A program made the position numbers and the translations under genes. The notes under the pieces are model-generated. The model was not told where the DNA came from and did no database searches. It worked only from the letters and a program-made list of their open reading frames with translations. 64,000 nucleotides of DNA from an uncultured Gemmatimonadota bacterium. GTDB taxonomy: Bacteria > Gemmatimonadota > Gemmatimonadetes > Gemmatimonadales > Gemmatimonadaceae. The stretch spans positions 496,001 through 560,000 of the forward strand of contig CADEFN010000002.1 in NCBI GenBank assembly GCA_902826615.1, written 5' to 3'. This document shows positions 26,632 to 35,620 of this stretch, in pieces. Within the stretch, counting starts at the first letter, position 1, and every line of letters starts with the position of its first letter.

Positions 26632-28260
26632 ATGAGCGCCGAGCTCCCACCACTGCCGTCGTCGTTTCGCGGGGAGTTTCGCACGGACGCCGATGCTCGC
26701 GCCGTGTACAGCGAAAGTGCGGGGATCATGCGAATGGACCCGCTCGGCGTGGCAATACCAGATTCCGTGGAGTCGCTTCAGGCCCTGTGCCGCTGGGCCC
26801 TCGCGGCCGGGGTGCCACTCATACCCCGCGGGAGCGGGAGCAGCATGAGTGGCGCCGCGGTTGGGCCAGGCGTCGTGGTCGACCTCCATCGCTTGCGCAC
26901 GCCTCCGGTTGTTGACGTCGCCTGGTCGCGACTTTCTGCGGGCGCGGCCATTACGAGGGGAGTGGCCGATGCCGCCGCGCGTGCCAACGGGCTGCGCTTC
27001 CCGGTCGATCCATCGAGCGGAGGATTCGCAACACTCGGCGGAATGGCAAGCACCAACGCCGCCGGCGCGCGAACACTCGCCTTCGGAGCAATGCGAACCT
27101 GGGTACAGGCACTCGATTGTGTCTTTGCCGATGGGTCGCGCGGAGTCGTGCATCGGCATCACGCACTCCCTGCACTGCCAATCCTTGCATACTTCGAAAG
27201 GGCTGCCGAGTCATTGCGTGAGCGAGCACGCTCTGTCGCGCCTCGACGCACCCGCAAGGAGTCATCGGGTTATGGCATCCACGACTTTGCCAATTCGGGT
27301 TCCCTCGTTGACCTCCTCGTCGGAAGTGAGGGCACCCTCGCCTTTATTGTCGGCGTCGAGCTCGCGCTGATTCCATTGCCCGTGGCTACGGCAACCGTGG
27401 TCGGGTCATGGGCCTCACTCGAGGCAGCGGTCGAGGGCACCCGTCTCGCGCGTGAAGCCGGTGCCGTCGCCTGTGAACTTCTCGAGGCATCGTTCCTCCG
27501 CATTGCCGCGCGCGGCCGCTCCCTCCCGGTGCCTGACGAGTCTGCGAGTGTCTTGCTGGTTGAACTCGAAGGGAACGACGCTGCGGGTGTTCAGGCACGC
27601 GCAGGGGCACTCGACCAGGCCTGGCGCGGCGTCGGCGCAACCGATGTGCTGCTGGGGCTCGATCCCGAATCCGAGGATGCACTCTGGGCGCTGCGGCATG
27701 CGGCGAGCCCGATCCTCGCTCGCATGGATCCGCATCTCCGCTCCATGCAGATCATCGAAGATGGCTGCGTGCCACTCGAACATCTGGCCGAGTACATCCG
27801 TGGAGTCACACGCGCGCTTGAAGCGCAGCATTTGGAGGGGGTGCTCTTCGGGCACGCCGGGGATGCGCACCTGCACGTGAACGCACTGGTCGACGTGCGT
27901 GCCGACGGCTGGCAGGACCGAATTCGTGCGCTCTTCCACGAGGTCGCGGCGCTTGCAAAACGTCTTGAGGGTACCATGGCCGGTGAACACGGCGATGGCC
28001 GGCTGAGGTCGAGTGAGCTCGCACACTTCTGGGGTCGCGAGGCCGTCGCACTTTTCAACGACATCAAGGCCATCTTCGACCCCACCGGCGTACTGAACCC
28101 CGGTGTGAAGGCCGGAGAGACCCCCGACCCCTTCCTCGACATCAAGTACGATCCGCTCAAGCCCCTGGCCAGCCGTTTGGCATTCCGCGTGCTGGACGAA
28201 GTGGAGCGGACTCGCTGCTACGACCGTTGCCGTCTGGAGATGCTGGGTCAGACTGGCTAG
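26632..28260 (+). CDS. FAD-linked oxidase (GlcD / D-lactate dehydrogenase type)
   Basis: This is a 542-residue member of the VAO/PCMH flavoprotein group. The FAD-binding part shows PLIPRGSGSSMSGAAVGPGVVVDLHRL and PVDPSSGGFATLGGMASTNAAGARTLAFGAM. The C-terminal cap has GHAGDAHLHVNALVDV and GEHGDGRLRSSELAHFWG, with substrate/metal His residues, and FDPTGVLNPGVK near the end. It oxidises a 2-hydroxyacid such as D-lactate or glycolate. In larger homologs an Fe-S module follows here; this copy stops 50 residues after LNPGVK, with only CYDRC left. ATG 26632 is preferred over upstream in-frame ATGs at 26596 and 26503. Confidence 0.88.
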   Translation: MSAELPPLPSSFRGEFRTDADARAVYSESAGIMRMDPLGVAIPDSVESLQALCRWALAAGVPLIPRGSGSSMSGAAVGPGVVVDLHRLRTPPVVDVAWSRLSAGAAITRGVADAAARANGLRFPVDPSSGGFATLGGMASTNAAGARTLAFGAMRTWVQALDCVFADGSRGVVHRHHALPALPILAYFERAAESLRERARSVAPRRTRKESSGYGIHDFANSGSLVDLLVGSEGTLAFIVGVELALIPLPVATATVVGSWASLEAAVEGTRLAREAGAVACELLEASFLRIAARGRSLPVPDESASVLLVELEGNDAAGVQARAGALDQAWRGVGATDVLLGLDPESEDALWALRHAASPILARMDPHLRSMQIIEDGCVPLEHLAEYIRGVTRALEAQHLEGVLFGHAGDAHLHVNALVDVRADGWQDRIRALFHEVAALAKRLEGTMAGEHGDGRLRSSELAHFWGREAVALFNDIKAIFDPTGVLNPGVKAGETPDPFLDIKYDPLKPLASRLAFRVLDEVERTRCYDRCRLEMLGQTG

Positions 28261-28307
28261 GTTGCCCCCTCGGCGCGCCCCGCGAACCGCACTCCTGCCC
28301 CCCGCTC

Positions 28308-29057
28308 ATGCTGTATTACGAACCCCGACTCACCGTCATTGCGCGCCCGGCCTTTTCTGAACCGGCGCACCTCCCTGTGCAGTGGGGCGGTGAAGGCACT
28401 GACGGGGAGCATCTCGCCGAGTTCGCTGGGCGGCTCTGCTACATGAGTCAGCGAAATCCGGCCGGGAGGACGACGCGAGAGTACCTCGTGAACATTCTCA
28501 AGCAGGGTCATGGGAGTGTGCTCGAGCATGCGAACTACTCGTTGCTCCTGGAGGGTGTGTCGCGTTCACTGACCCACGAGCTGGTGCGGCATCGGGCCGG
28601 CTTTGCCTACTCGCAGCTGAGCCAGCGCTATGTGGACGAGTCGGAGGCTGCCTTTGTGGTGCCACCAGCGATCATCGGCGACACCGCGCTGGAAAGTGCC
28701 TGGAAGACGCAGATCGAGTCGGCACAGCAGGCATATGTCGCACTGGTGAGCGAACTCATGGCCCGATATGCCTGGGTGGATGACAAGGTCCATCGCCGCA
28801 AAATGGCTCGGGAAGCGGCACGTGGTGTGTTGCCGAACTCGACCGAAACCAAGATTGTCGTGACGGCGAATGCCCGGGCCTGGCGCACCATGCTCGAATT
28901 GCGATCGAGCGAAGGGGCCGAGCTTGAAATCCGGCGCCTTGCGGTGCTGGCGATTCGTGTGCTGCAGGCGGAAGCACCCGGGTTCTTTGGTGACCTCGAG
29001 GTGTATACCGCTGACGATCGTCGTGAGGCGGCCCGGATCACGTACCACAAGGTGTAG
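28308..29057 (+). CDS. thyX: Flavin-dependent thymidylate synthase ThyX
   Basis: This is a 249-residue protein making dTMP from dUMP with FAD, NADPH and methylene-tetrahydrofolate. The ThyX signature is present as RHRAGFAYSQLSQR (RHRx7S). GHGSVLEHANYSLLLEGVSRSLTHELVRHR precedes it, and the C-terminal NARAWRTMLELRSSEGAELEIRRLA segment is typical. ATG 28308 gives the family start (MLYYEPRLTVI); 27 further upstream codons are open but not family-like. It is 47 bases after the FAD oxidase stop. Confidence 0.94.
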   Translation: MLYYEPRLTVIARPAFSEPAHLPVQWGGEGTDGEHLAEFAGRLCYMSQRNPAGRTTREYLVNILKQGHGSVLEHANYSLLLEGVSRSLTHELVRHRAGFAYSQLSQRYVDESEAAFVVPPAIIGDTALESAWKTQIESAQQAYVALVSELMARYAWVDDKVHRRKMAREAARGVLPNSTETKIVVTANARAWRTMLELRSSEGAELEIRRLAVLAIRVLQAEAPGFFGDLEVYTADDRREAARITYHKV

Positions 29058-29125
29058 CTGGGCTGTACGGACGTCTGGTGGCCTTTGGGGTGGTCTCGCT
29101 GGGACCCGCACTGAGAGGTAAGCAA

Positions 29126-29536
29126 ATGCGACCGTTGATTCGTAGCGTGCTTCTGGGTGTGATGGCGACCGCAGTCGCGTCAGGGTGTGCGAAACAGACT
29201 GGTGTCGGTGCTCCGGTGCGGAGCGGGTCCGATGTGCTACGGGCAGACGAGATCCGGCGATCCGGAACCACGGACATCCTCTCTGCTATTCGCATGTTGA
29301 GGCCGGCGTTCTTGCAGACCCGTGGCCGAACATCCATTCTGCGATCCGAAGAGGCTGAGCCGGCCGTGTACGTGGACGATCGACTCTTCGGGAGCCTCAT
29401 GAGCCTTGCCGACATCCCTGCCAACACGGTGATGGAAGTTCGGCACTTCAACGCGGCTCAGGCACAGATGCGGTGGGGGGCGGGAAATTCTCAGGGCGCC
29501 ATTCTTGTCATCACCGGCACCCCCAAACAGGAGTAA
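29126..29536 (+). CDS. Small lipoprotein with TonB-plug-like C-terminus
   Basis: This is a 136-residue protein. The lipoprotein signal is MRPLIRSVLLGVMATAVASGC, with Cys as lipidation site. The mature part (VLRADEIRRSGTTDILSAIRMLRPAFLQTRG, AVYVDDRLFGSLMSLADIPANTVMEVRHFNAAQAQMRWGAG, GAILVITG) follows the plug-domain pattern of TonB receptors, as in the genes at 2-1593, but with no barrel and no regulatory domains. AGAGG lies 8 bases before ATG 29126. The role is unknown. Confidence 0.75.
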   Translation: MRPLIRSVLLGVMATAVASGCAKQTGVGAPVRSGSDVLRADEIRRSGTTDILSAIRMLRPAFLQTRGRTSILRSEEAEPAVYVDDRLFGSLMSLADIPANTVMEVRHFNAAQAQMRWGAGNSQGAILVITGTPKQE

Positions 29537-29547
29537 GCCTGCTTCAC

Positions 29548-31593
29548 TTGTGGCGCAATTCCGGGCGATCCGGTCGTTCGGTCCATGGCGGGTGTGTGTA
29601 TGCCATGGGCCTTCTCGTCTTGCTGGCCTGTTCGGGTGACGATCCGGTCGACCCCGGGAGCGTGATTCCTGCCGGCGTTCGCCGGGTGCAGTGGTCCCAG
29701 GCATCGGCGTGGTTGTCGCCGGGCATGACGCTCCCGCTGACGGTCGCCGCCGAGGACAGCCTCGGGCGTCCCGTGTCGGGGGCGACGATCCGCGTGGAGT
29801 CGTCGGCGCCGCAGGTGGCCACGGTCAGCGCCAGTGGCAGTGTACAGGCCACGGCCGCCGGCACCACGCGCCTGATTGCTTCGTTAGGCGCCTTCCGCGA
29901 TACGGCCGTGATCACGGTGGTTCCGGCTGCCCGACCGGCGCAGTTCGGCGTCGAACGCCAGGGGGTCTCCGATGTGTCGCTGCTCGGGGCCTGGGCCGAC
30001 GCCTCCACCGATGTGGCCTTTGGTGTGGGCCAGAATGGCGTGGTGCTGCAGGGGGTCGGGGGCACCTGGCGTCTCCAGAAGCTCCCTACAGAAGAAACGC
30101 TAGTCGGCGTGTGGGGGGCCGGGACCAGTGATGTCTGGGTGGTGGGGACCGGCGGGTACATCGCCCGGTGGAATGGCACCGCGTGGAACAGTGTGTCATC
30201 ACCAACCACCGAAACACTGCTCGAAGTCTTCGGGTTGTCGGCCACCGAGGTGTACGCCGTGGGCGTGAACGGCACGATTCTCCGATTCAACGGCGCCCAG
30301 TGGTCCGTGATGTCCACCGGGACCGGCTGGGAGCTCTGGGGCGTCTGGGGCTCCTCGCCCACGGACCTCTGGGCCGTTGGGCAGAACGGGATCATCGTCC
30401 GCTACGACGGCACCAGCTGGCGCCAGCAGGTGTCCCCCACTGGCAATCCCCTGTTTGGTATCTGGGGCACCGCACCCGATGATATCTGGGCCGTGGGGAT
30501 CAATGGCACCCTGTTGCGCTACGACGGCGTGCGCTGGTCGCTGCAGTCCCCCATCACCCGGCGCAACCTGTTTGCAATCTGGGGACGCCGCAACGATCTG
30601 TACGCGGTGGGCAACACCGGCGCCGTGGTGCACTACGACGGCGCCACCTGGCGCGAGCTCGTGACCACTTCGACGGGGCAGAACCTGCGTGCGGTGTGGG
30701 GTGACAGCAAAGGCCAGGTGGTGTCGGCGGGGTGGGATGGCACCATGATTCGCGGTACGGCAGCTGCCGCGAGTTGGACCACCGAGATCTCCGCGCCAAC
30801 GCTGGTAACGGCCTGGGGACCGGGCGATGGCACGGTGTACGGCGCCGGTGGTGGTGGCACCTTGTTGCGCCGGGGCATCGGCACCGGGTGGGCGCCGGCC
30901 GGGCTCCCGCCATCCCAAACGATCTATGGCATCCATGGGTCCGGCCCGTCAGACGTCGTGGCGGTCGGCGATACCGGCACCATCTGGCGGTACAACGGCA
31001 CACGCTGGGCCAGCGAGGAGAGCCGCAGTACCCTGCTGCTGCGCTCCGCGTGGGTGCCGGCGCCGCAGCGCGGATACATCGTGGGAGATCGCGGCACCAT
31101 TCTCGAGTATCGGAGCGGAAGCTGGCAGCCGATGACGAGCGGTACCACGGCCTTCCTGCGGCACGTGTGGGGGCTGTCCCCCACCGAGATCTATGCCGTC
31201 GGCGACTCGGGGCTGGTCTTGCGGTACGACGGCGCGCAATGGCGCTCCATGCCGACGCCGACCCGCGAGCTGCTCCGCGGCATCTGGGGCACGGCCTCGA
31301 ACGATCTTTTTGCCGTTGGGGAAAAGGGCACCCTGCTGCGATACGACGGCCGCCGCTGGATTGCGCAGCCGTCCGGCACCGACAAAGCCATCCGTGGTGT
31401 GTGGGGGTCGAGCCCGGTGGATGTCTACGCCGTGGGTGAAGAGGGCCTGCTGCTGCGATTTGACGGCGTCAACTGGACGCGCCTCACCTCCGCCACCACA
31501 TCACTCCTGATTCAGCTGTGGGGTGAGCCCGGGCAGGGACGTGTGTTCGCCGTGGGGTCCGTGACGACCATTTTGCGCGGGGAACGGCAGTAA
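29548..31593 (+). CDS. Lipoprotein with Ig-like (Big2) domain and a long beta-propeller repeat
   Basis: The protein has about 681 residues. A lipobox (MGLLVLLACSG) follows an Arg-rich segment, so TTG 29548 is taken as start, 15 bases after AGGAG; ATG 29605 is the alternative. A Big2-type domain comes first (LTVAAEDSLGRPVSGATIRVESSAPQVATVSASG). Then roughly fifteen repeats of about 40 residues follow the pattern WGxxxxDxWAVGxNGxxxRYDGxxW (e.g. DLWAVGQNGIIVRYDG, DIWAVGINGTLLRYDG). These should form one or two propellers, a surface-exposed binding scaffold. Convergent with the EF-G-like gene. The ligand is not evident. Confidence 0.82.
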   Translation: MWRNSGRSGRSVHGGCVYAMGLLVLLACSGDDPVDPGSVIPAGVRRVQWSQASAWLSPGMTLPLTVAAEDSLGRPVSGATIRVESSAPQVATVSASGSVQATAAGTTRLIASLGAFRDTAVITVVPAARPAQFGVERQGVSDVSLLGAWADASTDVAFGVGQNGVVLQGVGGTWRLQKLPTEETLVGVWGAGTSDVWVVGTGGYIARWNGTAWNSVSSPTTETLLEVFGLSATEVYAVGVNGTILRFNGAQWSVMSTGTGWELWGVWGSSPTDLWAVGQNGIIVRYDGTSWRQQVSPTGNPLFGIWGTAPDDIWAVGINGTLLRYDGVRWSLQSPITRRNLFAIWGRRNDLYAVGNTGAVVHYDGATWRELVTTSTGQNLRAVWGDSKGQVVSAGWDGTMIRGTAAAASWTTEISAPTLVTAWGPGDGTVYGAGGGGTLLRRGIGTGWAPAGLPPSQTIYGIHGSGPSDVVAVGDTGTIWRYNGTRWASEESRSTLLLRSAWVPAPQRGYIVGDRGTILEYRSGSWQPMTSGTTAFLRHVWGLSPTEIYAVGDSGLVLRYDGAQWRSMPTPTRELLRGIWGTASNDLFAVGEKGTLLRYDGRRWIAQPSGTDKAIRGVWGSSPVDVYAVGEEGLLLRFDGVNWTRLTSATTSLLIQLWGEPGQGRVFAVGSVTTILRGERQ

Positions 31594-31628
31594 CGCGACA
31601 CGGGGGAACCACCACCCTCCGTGTCGCG
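31594..31628. terminator. Hairpin between convergent genes
   Basis: A 10-bp perfect stem (31594-31603 with 31619-31628) occupies the gap between the stops of the propeller lipoprotein and the EF-G-like gene. There is no U-tract, so it could act in either direction or as a 3' barrier. Confidence 0.5.
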
Positions 31629-31638
31629 TCTCGCCTCC

Positions 31639-33750
31639 CTAGTCTTCCTCCTTCTCCTCCTTCCGGTGTTTCGCTGACTCGGCGACCACCTTCTGCGCTG
31701 CCTCGGCCGGCATCTGCTCGTAGGCGTGAAACCGTCGCAGATAGGTGCCATGCCCGTGCGTCAGTGAGTTGAGGTCGGTGGCATAGAGATGCAGTTCCGC
31801 GCTTGGGACGATGGCCCGCACCACCGCGCCATGCCCATTCCCGTCGGAATCAGTCCCCATGATGCGCCCGCGCCGCTGATTGAGATCACCCATCACGTCG
31901 CCCATGAAACGGTCAGGCACATGGATCTCCACTTCATCCAGCGGTTCGAGCAGCACAGGGCGGCACTTGGGTGATACCGTCCTGAAGGCCAGGATGCCCG
32001 CCATCTTGAACGACATCTCGTTCGAGTCCACCGAGTGGTACGACCCGTCGAACAACTCCACCTCGAAGTCCACCAGCGGATACCCGGCGAGAATGCCGCG
32101 CGCCGACGCCTCCTGCACCCCCTTGTCCACCGCCGGCCTGAAGCCTGACGGGATCACCCCGCCGACGATCTTGTCGACAAAGGCATAACCTGCCCCGCGT
32201 GGACGCGGCGCCATCCGCACCCAGCAGTCCCCAAACTGCCCGCGCCCGCCCGACTGCTTCTTGTGACGCCCCTGTCCTTCTGCCTTCGCTGTCAGCGTCT
32301 CGCGATAGGCAATGCGCGGTTTGGTCAGCTCGCCCACCACGTTGTACTTCCGCTTGAGTTTGGCCATCGTCACATCGAGATGCCGCTCGCCCATGCCCGA
32401 GATGATCGTCTCGTGGGTTTCGGCGTTGTAATGGGTCTCGAAGGTCGGATCTTCATCGTGCAGCCGGTGCAACCCGGGCTGCAGTTTTTCCTCGTCGTTG
32501 CGGCTCGCGGCATGGACCGCAAACGATACGGCTGGCTCGGGAAACCGGATCTGCGGCAGGCGGACCGGGTGCTCGCGGGTGGACAACGTGTCGTTGGTGT
32601 GCGTGTTCTTGAGTTTGGCCACACAGCCAATGTCACCCGCGTGGAGCACCGGGACCTCGGTGCGATCCTTGCCCTGTGCCACACAGAGATGCCCCATCTT
32701 TTCGGCGGTATCGCGTGTGGCGTTGAAGAACTCCTGCCCGTTGTTCACGCTCCCGGAAAAGATGCGGAAGTACGAGACGTCGCCCACATGCGGCTCGGAA
32801 TGGGTCTTGAACACGAGCGCAGCAAAGGGATTGGTGTCGATCGCGTGGATCTCCACGGTGTGATCGCCCTCGGCGCCCTTGAAGGCATGAAGCTCCTCCA
32901 TCTCGTACGCCGATGGCATGAGCTGCACGAGTTCGGTCAGCAGTGCCTGGATCCCGATCGTGTGTTCGGCGGATACGGCAAACAGGGGATAGAGGTCCAT
33001 GCGCTTCATGGCCTCCTTCATGCCGTGAATGGCTTCGTCGCGACCGATCTCCGCCCCTTCGAGATATCGCTCCAGGAGGGTGTCGTCAGTGGCCGAGATG
33101 GCCTCGATCATCTCCTGATAGTACTTGTCGAATGTGGCCTGCTCCTCGGCGGGAATGTCGGCCTCGGTGTACTCCCCCGGTTTGGCGCCAGCTTTGTAGA
33201 GGTAGGCCTTGCGGGCAAAGAGGTTCATCACGCCACGGAACGACGTCCCTGCACCAATCGGGATCTCGACCGGCACCACCTTGCTGGTCAGCCGCTCACG
33301 AATCTGCTGGTAGACACGATCAAAATCGGCGTGTTCCTTGTCCATCTGTGACACCACAAACAACACCGGATCCTGCCGCGTCGTCGCCTCCCGGAACATC
33401 TTCTCCGTACCCACTTCCACCCCGGCCGCGGCGCTCACCACCGCAATCACTCCGTCGGCCGCCGCGACACCGGCAACCGCGTCGCCCTGGAAGTCGAGGT
33501 ACCCCGGGACGTCGATCAGATTGATCTTTGTGTCCATCCACTCGGCGTACGCGCACGCGAGCTCGATGGAATACTTTCGCTCCAGTTCCTCAGGTGTGTA
33601 ATCGGTGAGCGTCGTGCCGTCCTTGATGTGTCCATGACGTTTGGTGGACCCACTGACGAACGCCAGCGCGTCCACCAGGGTTGTCTTGCCGCTGGCGCCG
33701 TGACCGACCACTGCGACGTTGCGGATTTCGTTCGCGCGATACTCTCGCAT
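31639..33750 (-). CDS. Elongation factor G-like translational GTPase (EF-G paralog)
   Basis: This is a 703-residue protein with EF-G domain order. The G domain has a P-loop GHGASGKTTL, DVPGYLDF (G3) and SQMDKEHADFD (G4, in place of NKxD). Domains II-III follow (GDIGCVAKLKNTHTNDTLS), then domain IV (QSGGRGQFGDCWVRM) and domain V (DRFMGDVMGDLNQRRGRIMGTD), with a charged Lys/Glu tail. The unusual P-loop and G4 place it with the EF-G-like paralogs often annotated fusA2/EF-G2, not with the main ribosomal translocase. It stands alone, without rpsG or tuf. Start ATG 33750 matches family length. Confidence 0.88.
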   Translation of the reverse strand: MREYRANEIRNVAVVGHGASGKTTLVDALAFVSGSTKRHGHIKDGTTLTDYTPEELERKYSIELACAYAEWMDTKINLIDVPGYLDFQGDAVAGVAAADGVIAVVSAAAGVEVGTEKMFREATTRQDPVLFVVSQMDKEHADFDRVYQQIRERLTSKVVPVEIPIGAGTSFRGVMNLFARKAYLYKAGAKPGEYTEADIPAEEQATFDKYYQEMIEAISATDDTLLERYLEGAEIGRDEAIHGMKEAMKRMDLYPLFAVSAEHTIGIQALLTELVQLMPSAYEMEELHAFKGAEGDHTVEIHAIDTNPFAALVFKTHSEPHVGDVSYFRIFSGSVNNGQEFFNATRDTAEKMGHLCVAQGKDRTEVPVLHAGDIGCVAKLKNTHTNDTLSTREHPVRLPQIRFPEPAVSFAVHAASRNDEEKLQPGLHRLHDEDPTFETHYNAETHETIISGMGERHLDVTMAKLKRKYNVVGELTKPRIAYRETLTAKAEGQGRHKKQSGGRGQFGDCWVRMAPRPRGAGYAFVDKIVGGVIPSGFRPAVDKGVQEASARGILAGYPLVDFEVELFDGSYHSVDSNEMSFKMAGILAFRTVSPKCRPVLLEPLDEVEIHVPDRFMGDVMGDLNQRRGRIMGTDSDGNGHGAVVRAIVPSAELHLYATDLNSLTHGHGTYLRRFHAYEQMPAEAAQKVVAESAKHRKEEKEED

Positions 33751-33898
33751 GCGATGCTCTCCGTGACCGAAGTGTCCAAGGGGATGGGAGACGCTGTTGC
33801 GCGCGGGCCGCGAGGGCAAGAGGGTTCGACCGACGCCCGGGTCGGGTGAGCCCGGTTGCGTGCGCCGCCAGGCCACCTGGCATTCGGGCCATCAAGGC

Positions 33899-33928
33899 AA
33901 AAAAAGGGGCACCCTCGTGGGGTGCCCC
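33899..33928 (-). terminator. Intrinsic terminator for the minus-strand gene at 33965-34501
   Basis: On the minus strand a 9-bp stem (33906-33914 with 33920-33928) is followed by seven T residues (33899-33905 on the plus strand are A). It lies 36 bases past the stop of the unknown gene at 33965. Confidence 0.85.
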
Positions 33929-33964
33929 GGACTTCACCAACGCTCTGACAGATCAGATCGCTGT

Positions 33965-34501
33965 TCAGTCTCCTTCGGTGTCGACACCGATGCCGTCGGC
34001 CGAGCGATAGCTGTCGAGGAACGAGTCGGACTGCGCTCCCGCGATTGCCGGCGCGACTGCTGTTGAGGTGAGAGTGAAGCTGATGGCCCGCCGGGTGCCT
34101 TCAGGCCAGTCGGGCATCGTCAGCCCGGCGATGAGCCGCCGGATTGATCCGCCGCATTCGAGCATGAGATGCGTCCCGGTGTTCTTCAACGTGTCCATGG
34201 GGATTACCACATCACGCGTGGCGAGTGCCCCAGCCTCGTCACGCCAGGCCGCATCTCCCACCGCTCCGCGCTCCGGCCAGAGCGCGACGTGTCGGATCGT
34301 CTCCGAACGTTCGCTGGGCTCTCGTCGTGCCTCGACCGCTGCCGCCAATGCCAGCGCCAGGAGCTCCGGTGTGGGATCGCCATACAGCGTCACCACGTCC
34401 CGAGACGGGCGTTCAGAATTGAGCGGCGACGGCACGGAGTTCACGTGCGCGAGCACCGTCGAGTGTTCGGGGCGATCCTCTACCATCACGAGGACGTCCA
34501 T
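33965..34501 (-). CDS. Hypothetical cytosolic protein
   Basis: This is a 178-residue protein, no family recognised. It opens MDVLVMVEDRPEHSTVLAHV, has DVVTLYGDPTPELLALALAAAVEARREPSERSE in the middle, and ends with an acidic tail. No signal peptide, membrane helix or repeat is visible. The start is decided by a strong Shine-Dalgarno (GAGGAGG) 7 bases before ATG 34501; the open frame upstream has no such site. It has its own terminator, so it is a single-gene unit, divergent from the OmpR-type regulator. Confidence 0.65.
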   Translation of the reverse strand: MDVLVMVEDRPEHSTVLAHVNSVPSPLNSERPSRDVVTLYGDPTPELLALALAAAVEARREPSERSETIRHVALWPERGAVGDAAWRDEAGALATRDVVIPMDTLKNTGTHLMLECGGSIRRLIAGLTMPDWPEGTRRAISFTLTSTAVAPAIAGAQSDSFLDSYRSADGIGVDTEGD

Positions 34502-34889
34502 CAACCCCTCCTCTCGCAAAACACCGGCTCCAGATCCCCGGCCCCATGCCGTGGACCCGCCGATGGTACTTACAGGCAATGACCCTGCCACAAGGTTTTC
34601 CGCCACTCTGTTCCCTCGTTCGGTTTGCGTCCTGCACGAACCGTGACACGCCATCCTGCCTGCTTTAGGGCCGACACGCTCAAGCGCCACACACCCTGCG
34701 TTCGATACTCTTCATGTTGCCAGCCTCCACCACCGCACCGTCATTCTGTCCGCTCTGCGCGCTGCAGCGTCATCGTGAAGCCGAGCTAATCAATTGCGGT
34801 GGAAAGGGATAGCCTCGTTTCACCGGCTTGAAGAATCCCCTCCACAGGTGTATCTGTGGTCTCAATCAACGACCGACCCAAGGATAGAC
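34502..34889. other. Intergenic region between divergent genes, with one possible tiny ORF
   Basis: No recognisable gene lies here. One short plus-strand ORF (34714-34815, 33 residues) encodes a CPLC pair and a later Cys (FCPLCALQRH, NCGGKG), which could be a zinc-binding mini-protein or chance. The promoters of both flanking genes must lie here, but no strong consensus stands out. Confidence 0.3.
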
Positions 34890-35597
34890 ATGCCGGCCCA
34901 GACAGCTCATACCCCCGCAACCGTTCTTGTGATCGAGGATCGACGTGAGGTGCTCGACCTGCTCGAGCGCTCGCTGTCAGCTGCGGGGTACGAGGTGGTC
35001 ACCTGCATGGATGGCGAAACAGGACAGGAAATCGCCCTCGACCGCTCCCCGGACATGGTGGTGGTGGACGTCGGTTTGCCGAAGAAAAGCGGACTGGATG
35101 TGGCGCGAGAGCTTCGGTCCCGCGGGTTTCGTGCTCCAATCCTCATGCTGACCGCTCGCGACACGGTCGACGACAAGGTGCTGGGGCTCGACGCCGGTGC
35201 CGACGACTACCTGGCCAAGCCGTTCGACATCGAGGAGTTGCTTGCTCGTATCCGGGCCCTGTTGCGTCGAGCCTCCATGGCGGCCGAGGCGGCACTGCTC
35301 AAGGTGGGAGACCTGGTGATCGACCCCCTCACCCGGGAAGTGCGACGTGGGGCACGCGTCGTCTCGCTTACCCAGAAGGAGTACGCACTCCTGGAGTACC
35401 TCGCGAAGCACGTGGATCACAAGGTCTCGCGGGACCGGATCTCGGAGCATGTCTGGAAACAGGAACTGGATCCGAGCACGAACATCGTGGACGTCTATAT
35501 CAACTACCTGCGAAAAAAGGTCGATCAGGACGCCGACCAGCCGCTGCTTCATACCGTGCGCGGGGTCGGATACATGCTCAGCGTGACCAAACCCTGA
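34890..35597 (+). CDS. OmpR/PhoB-type response regulator
   Basis: This is a 235-residue protein. The receiver domain has the acidic pair at VIEDRREV (one Asp, Arg in place of a second Asp), phospho-acceptor Asp in DMVVVDVGLPKKSGLDVA, Thr in LMLTARD and Lys in DDYLAKPFD. A C-terminal winged helix follows (LTREVRRGARVVSLTQKEYALLEYLAKHVDHKVSRDRISEHVW, VDVYINYLRKKVD, HTVRGVGYML). It should bind DNA as a dimer after phosphorylation. No sensor kinase is adjacent, making it an orphan here. The start is ATG 34890 with AGGAT just upstream. Confidence 0.92.
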   Translation: MPAQTAHTPATVLVIEDRREVLDLLERSLSAAGYEVVTCMDGETGQEIALDRSPDMVVVDVGLPKKSGLDVARELRSRGFRAPILMLTARDTVDDKVLGLDAGADDYLAKPFDIEELLARIRALLRRASMAAEAALLKVGDLVIDPLTREVRRGARVVSLTQKEYALLEYLAKHVDHKVSRDRISEHVWKQELDPSTNIVDVYINYLRKKVDQDADQPLLHTVRGVGYMLSVTKP

Positions 35598-35620
35598 GCC
35601 GGGCCCTCAGGTTTTCTGTC

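Noticed and set aside
34670-34677. GCCGACAC upstream of the OmpR-type regulator, considered as another sigma-28 site
   Set aside because: No TAAAG/TCAAG-like element occurs 14-15 bases before it, and the gene start is over 200 bases away.
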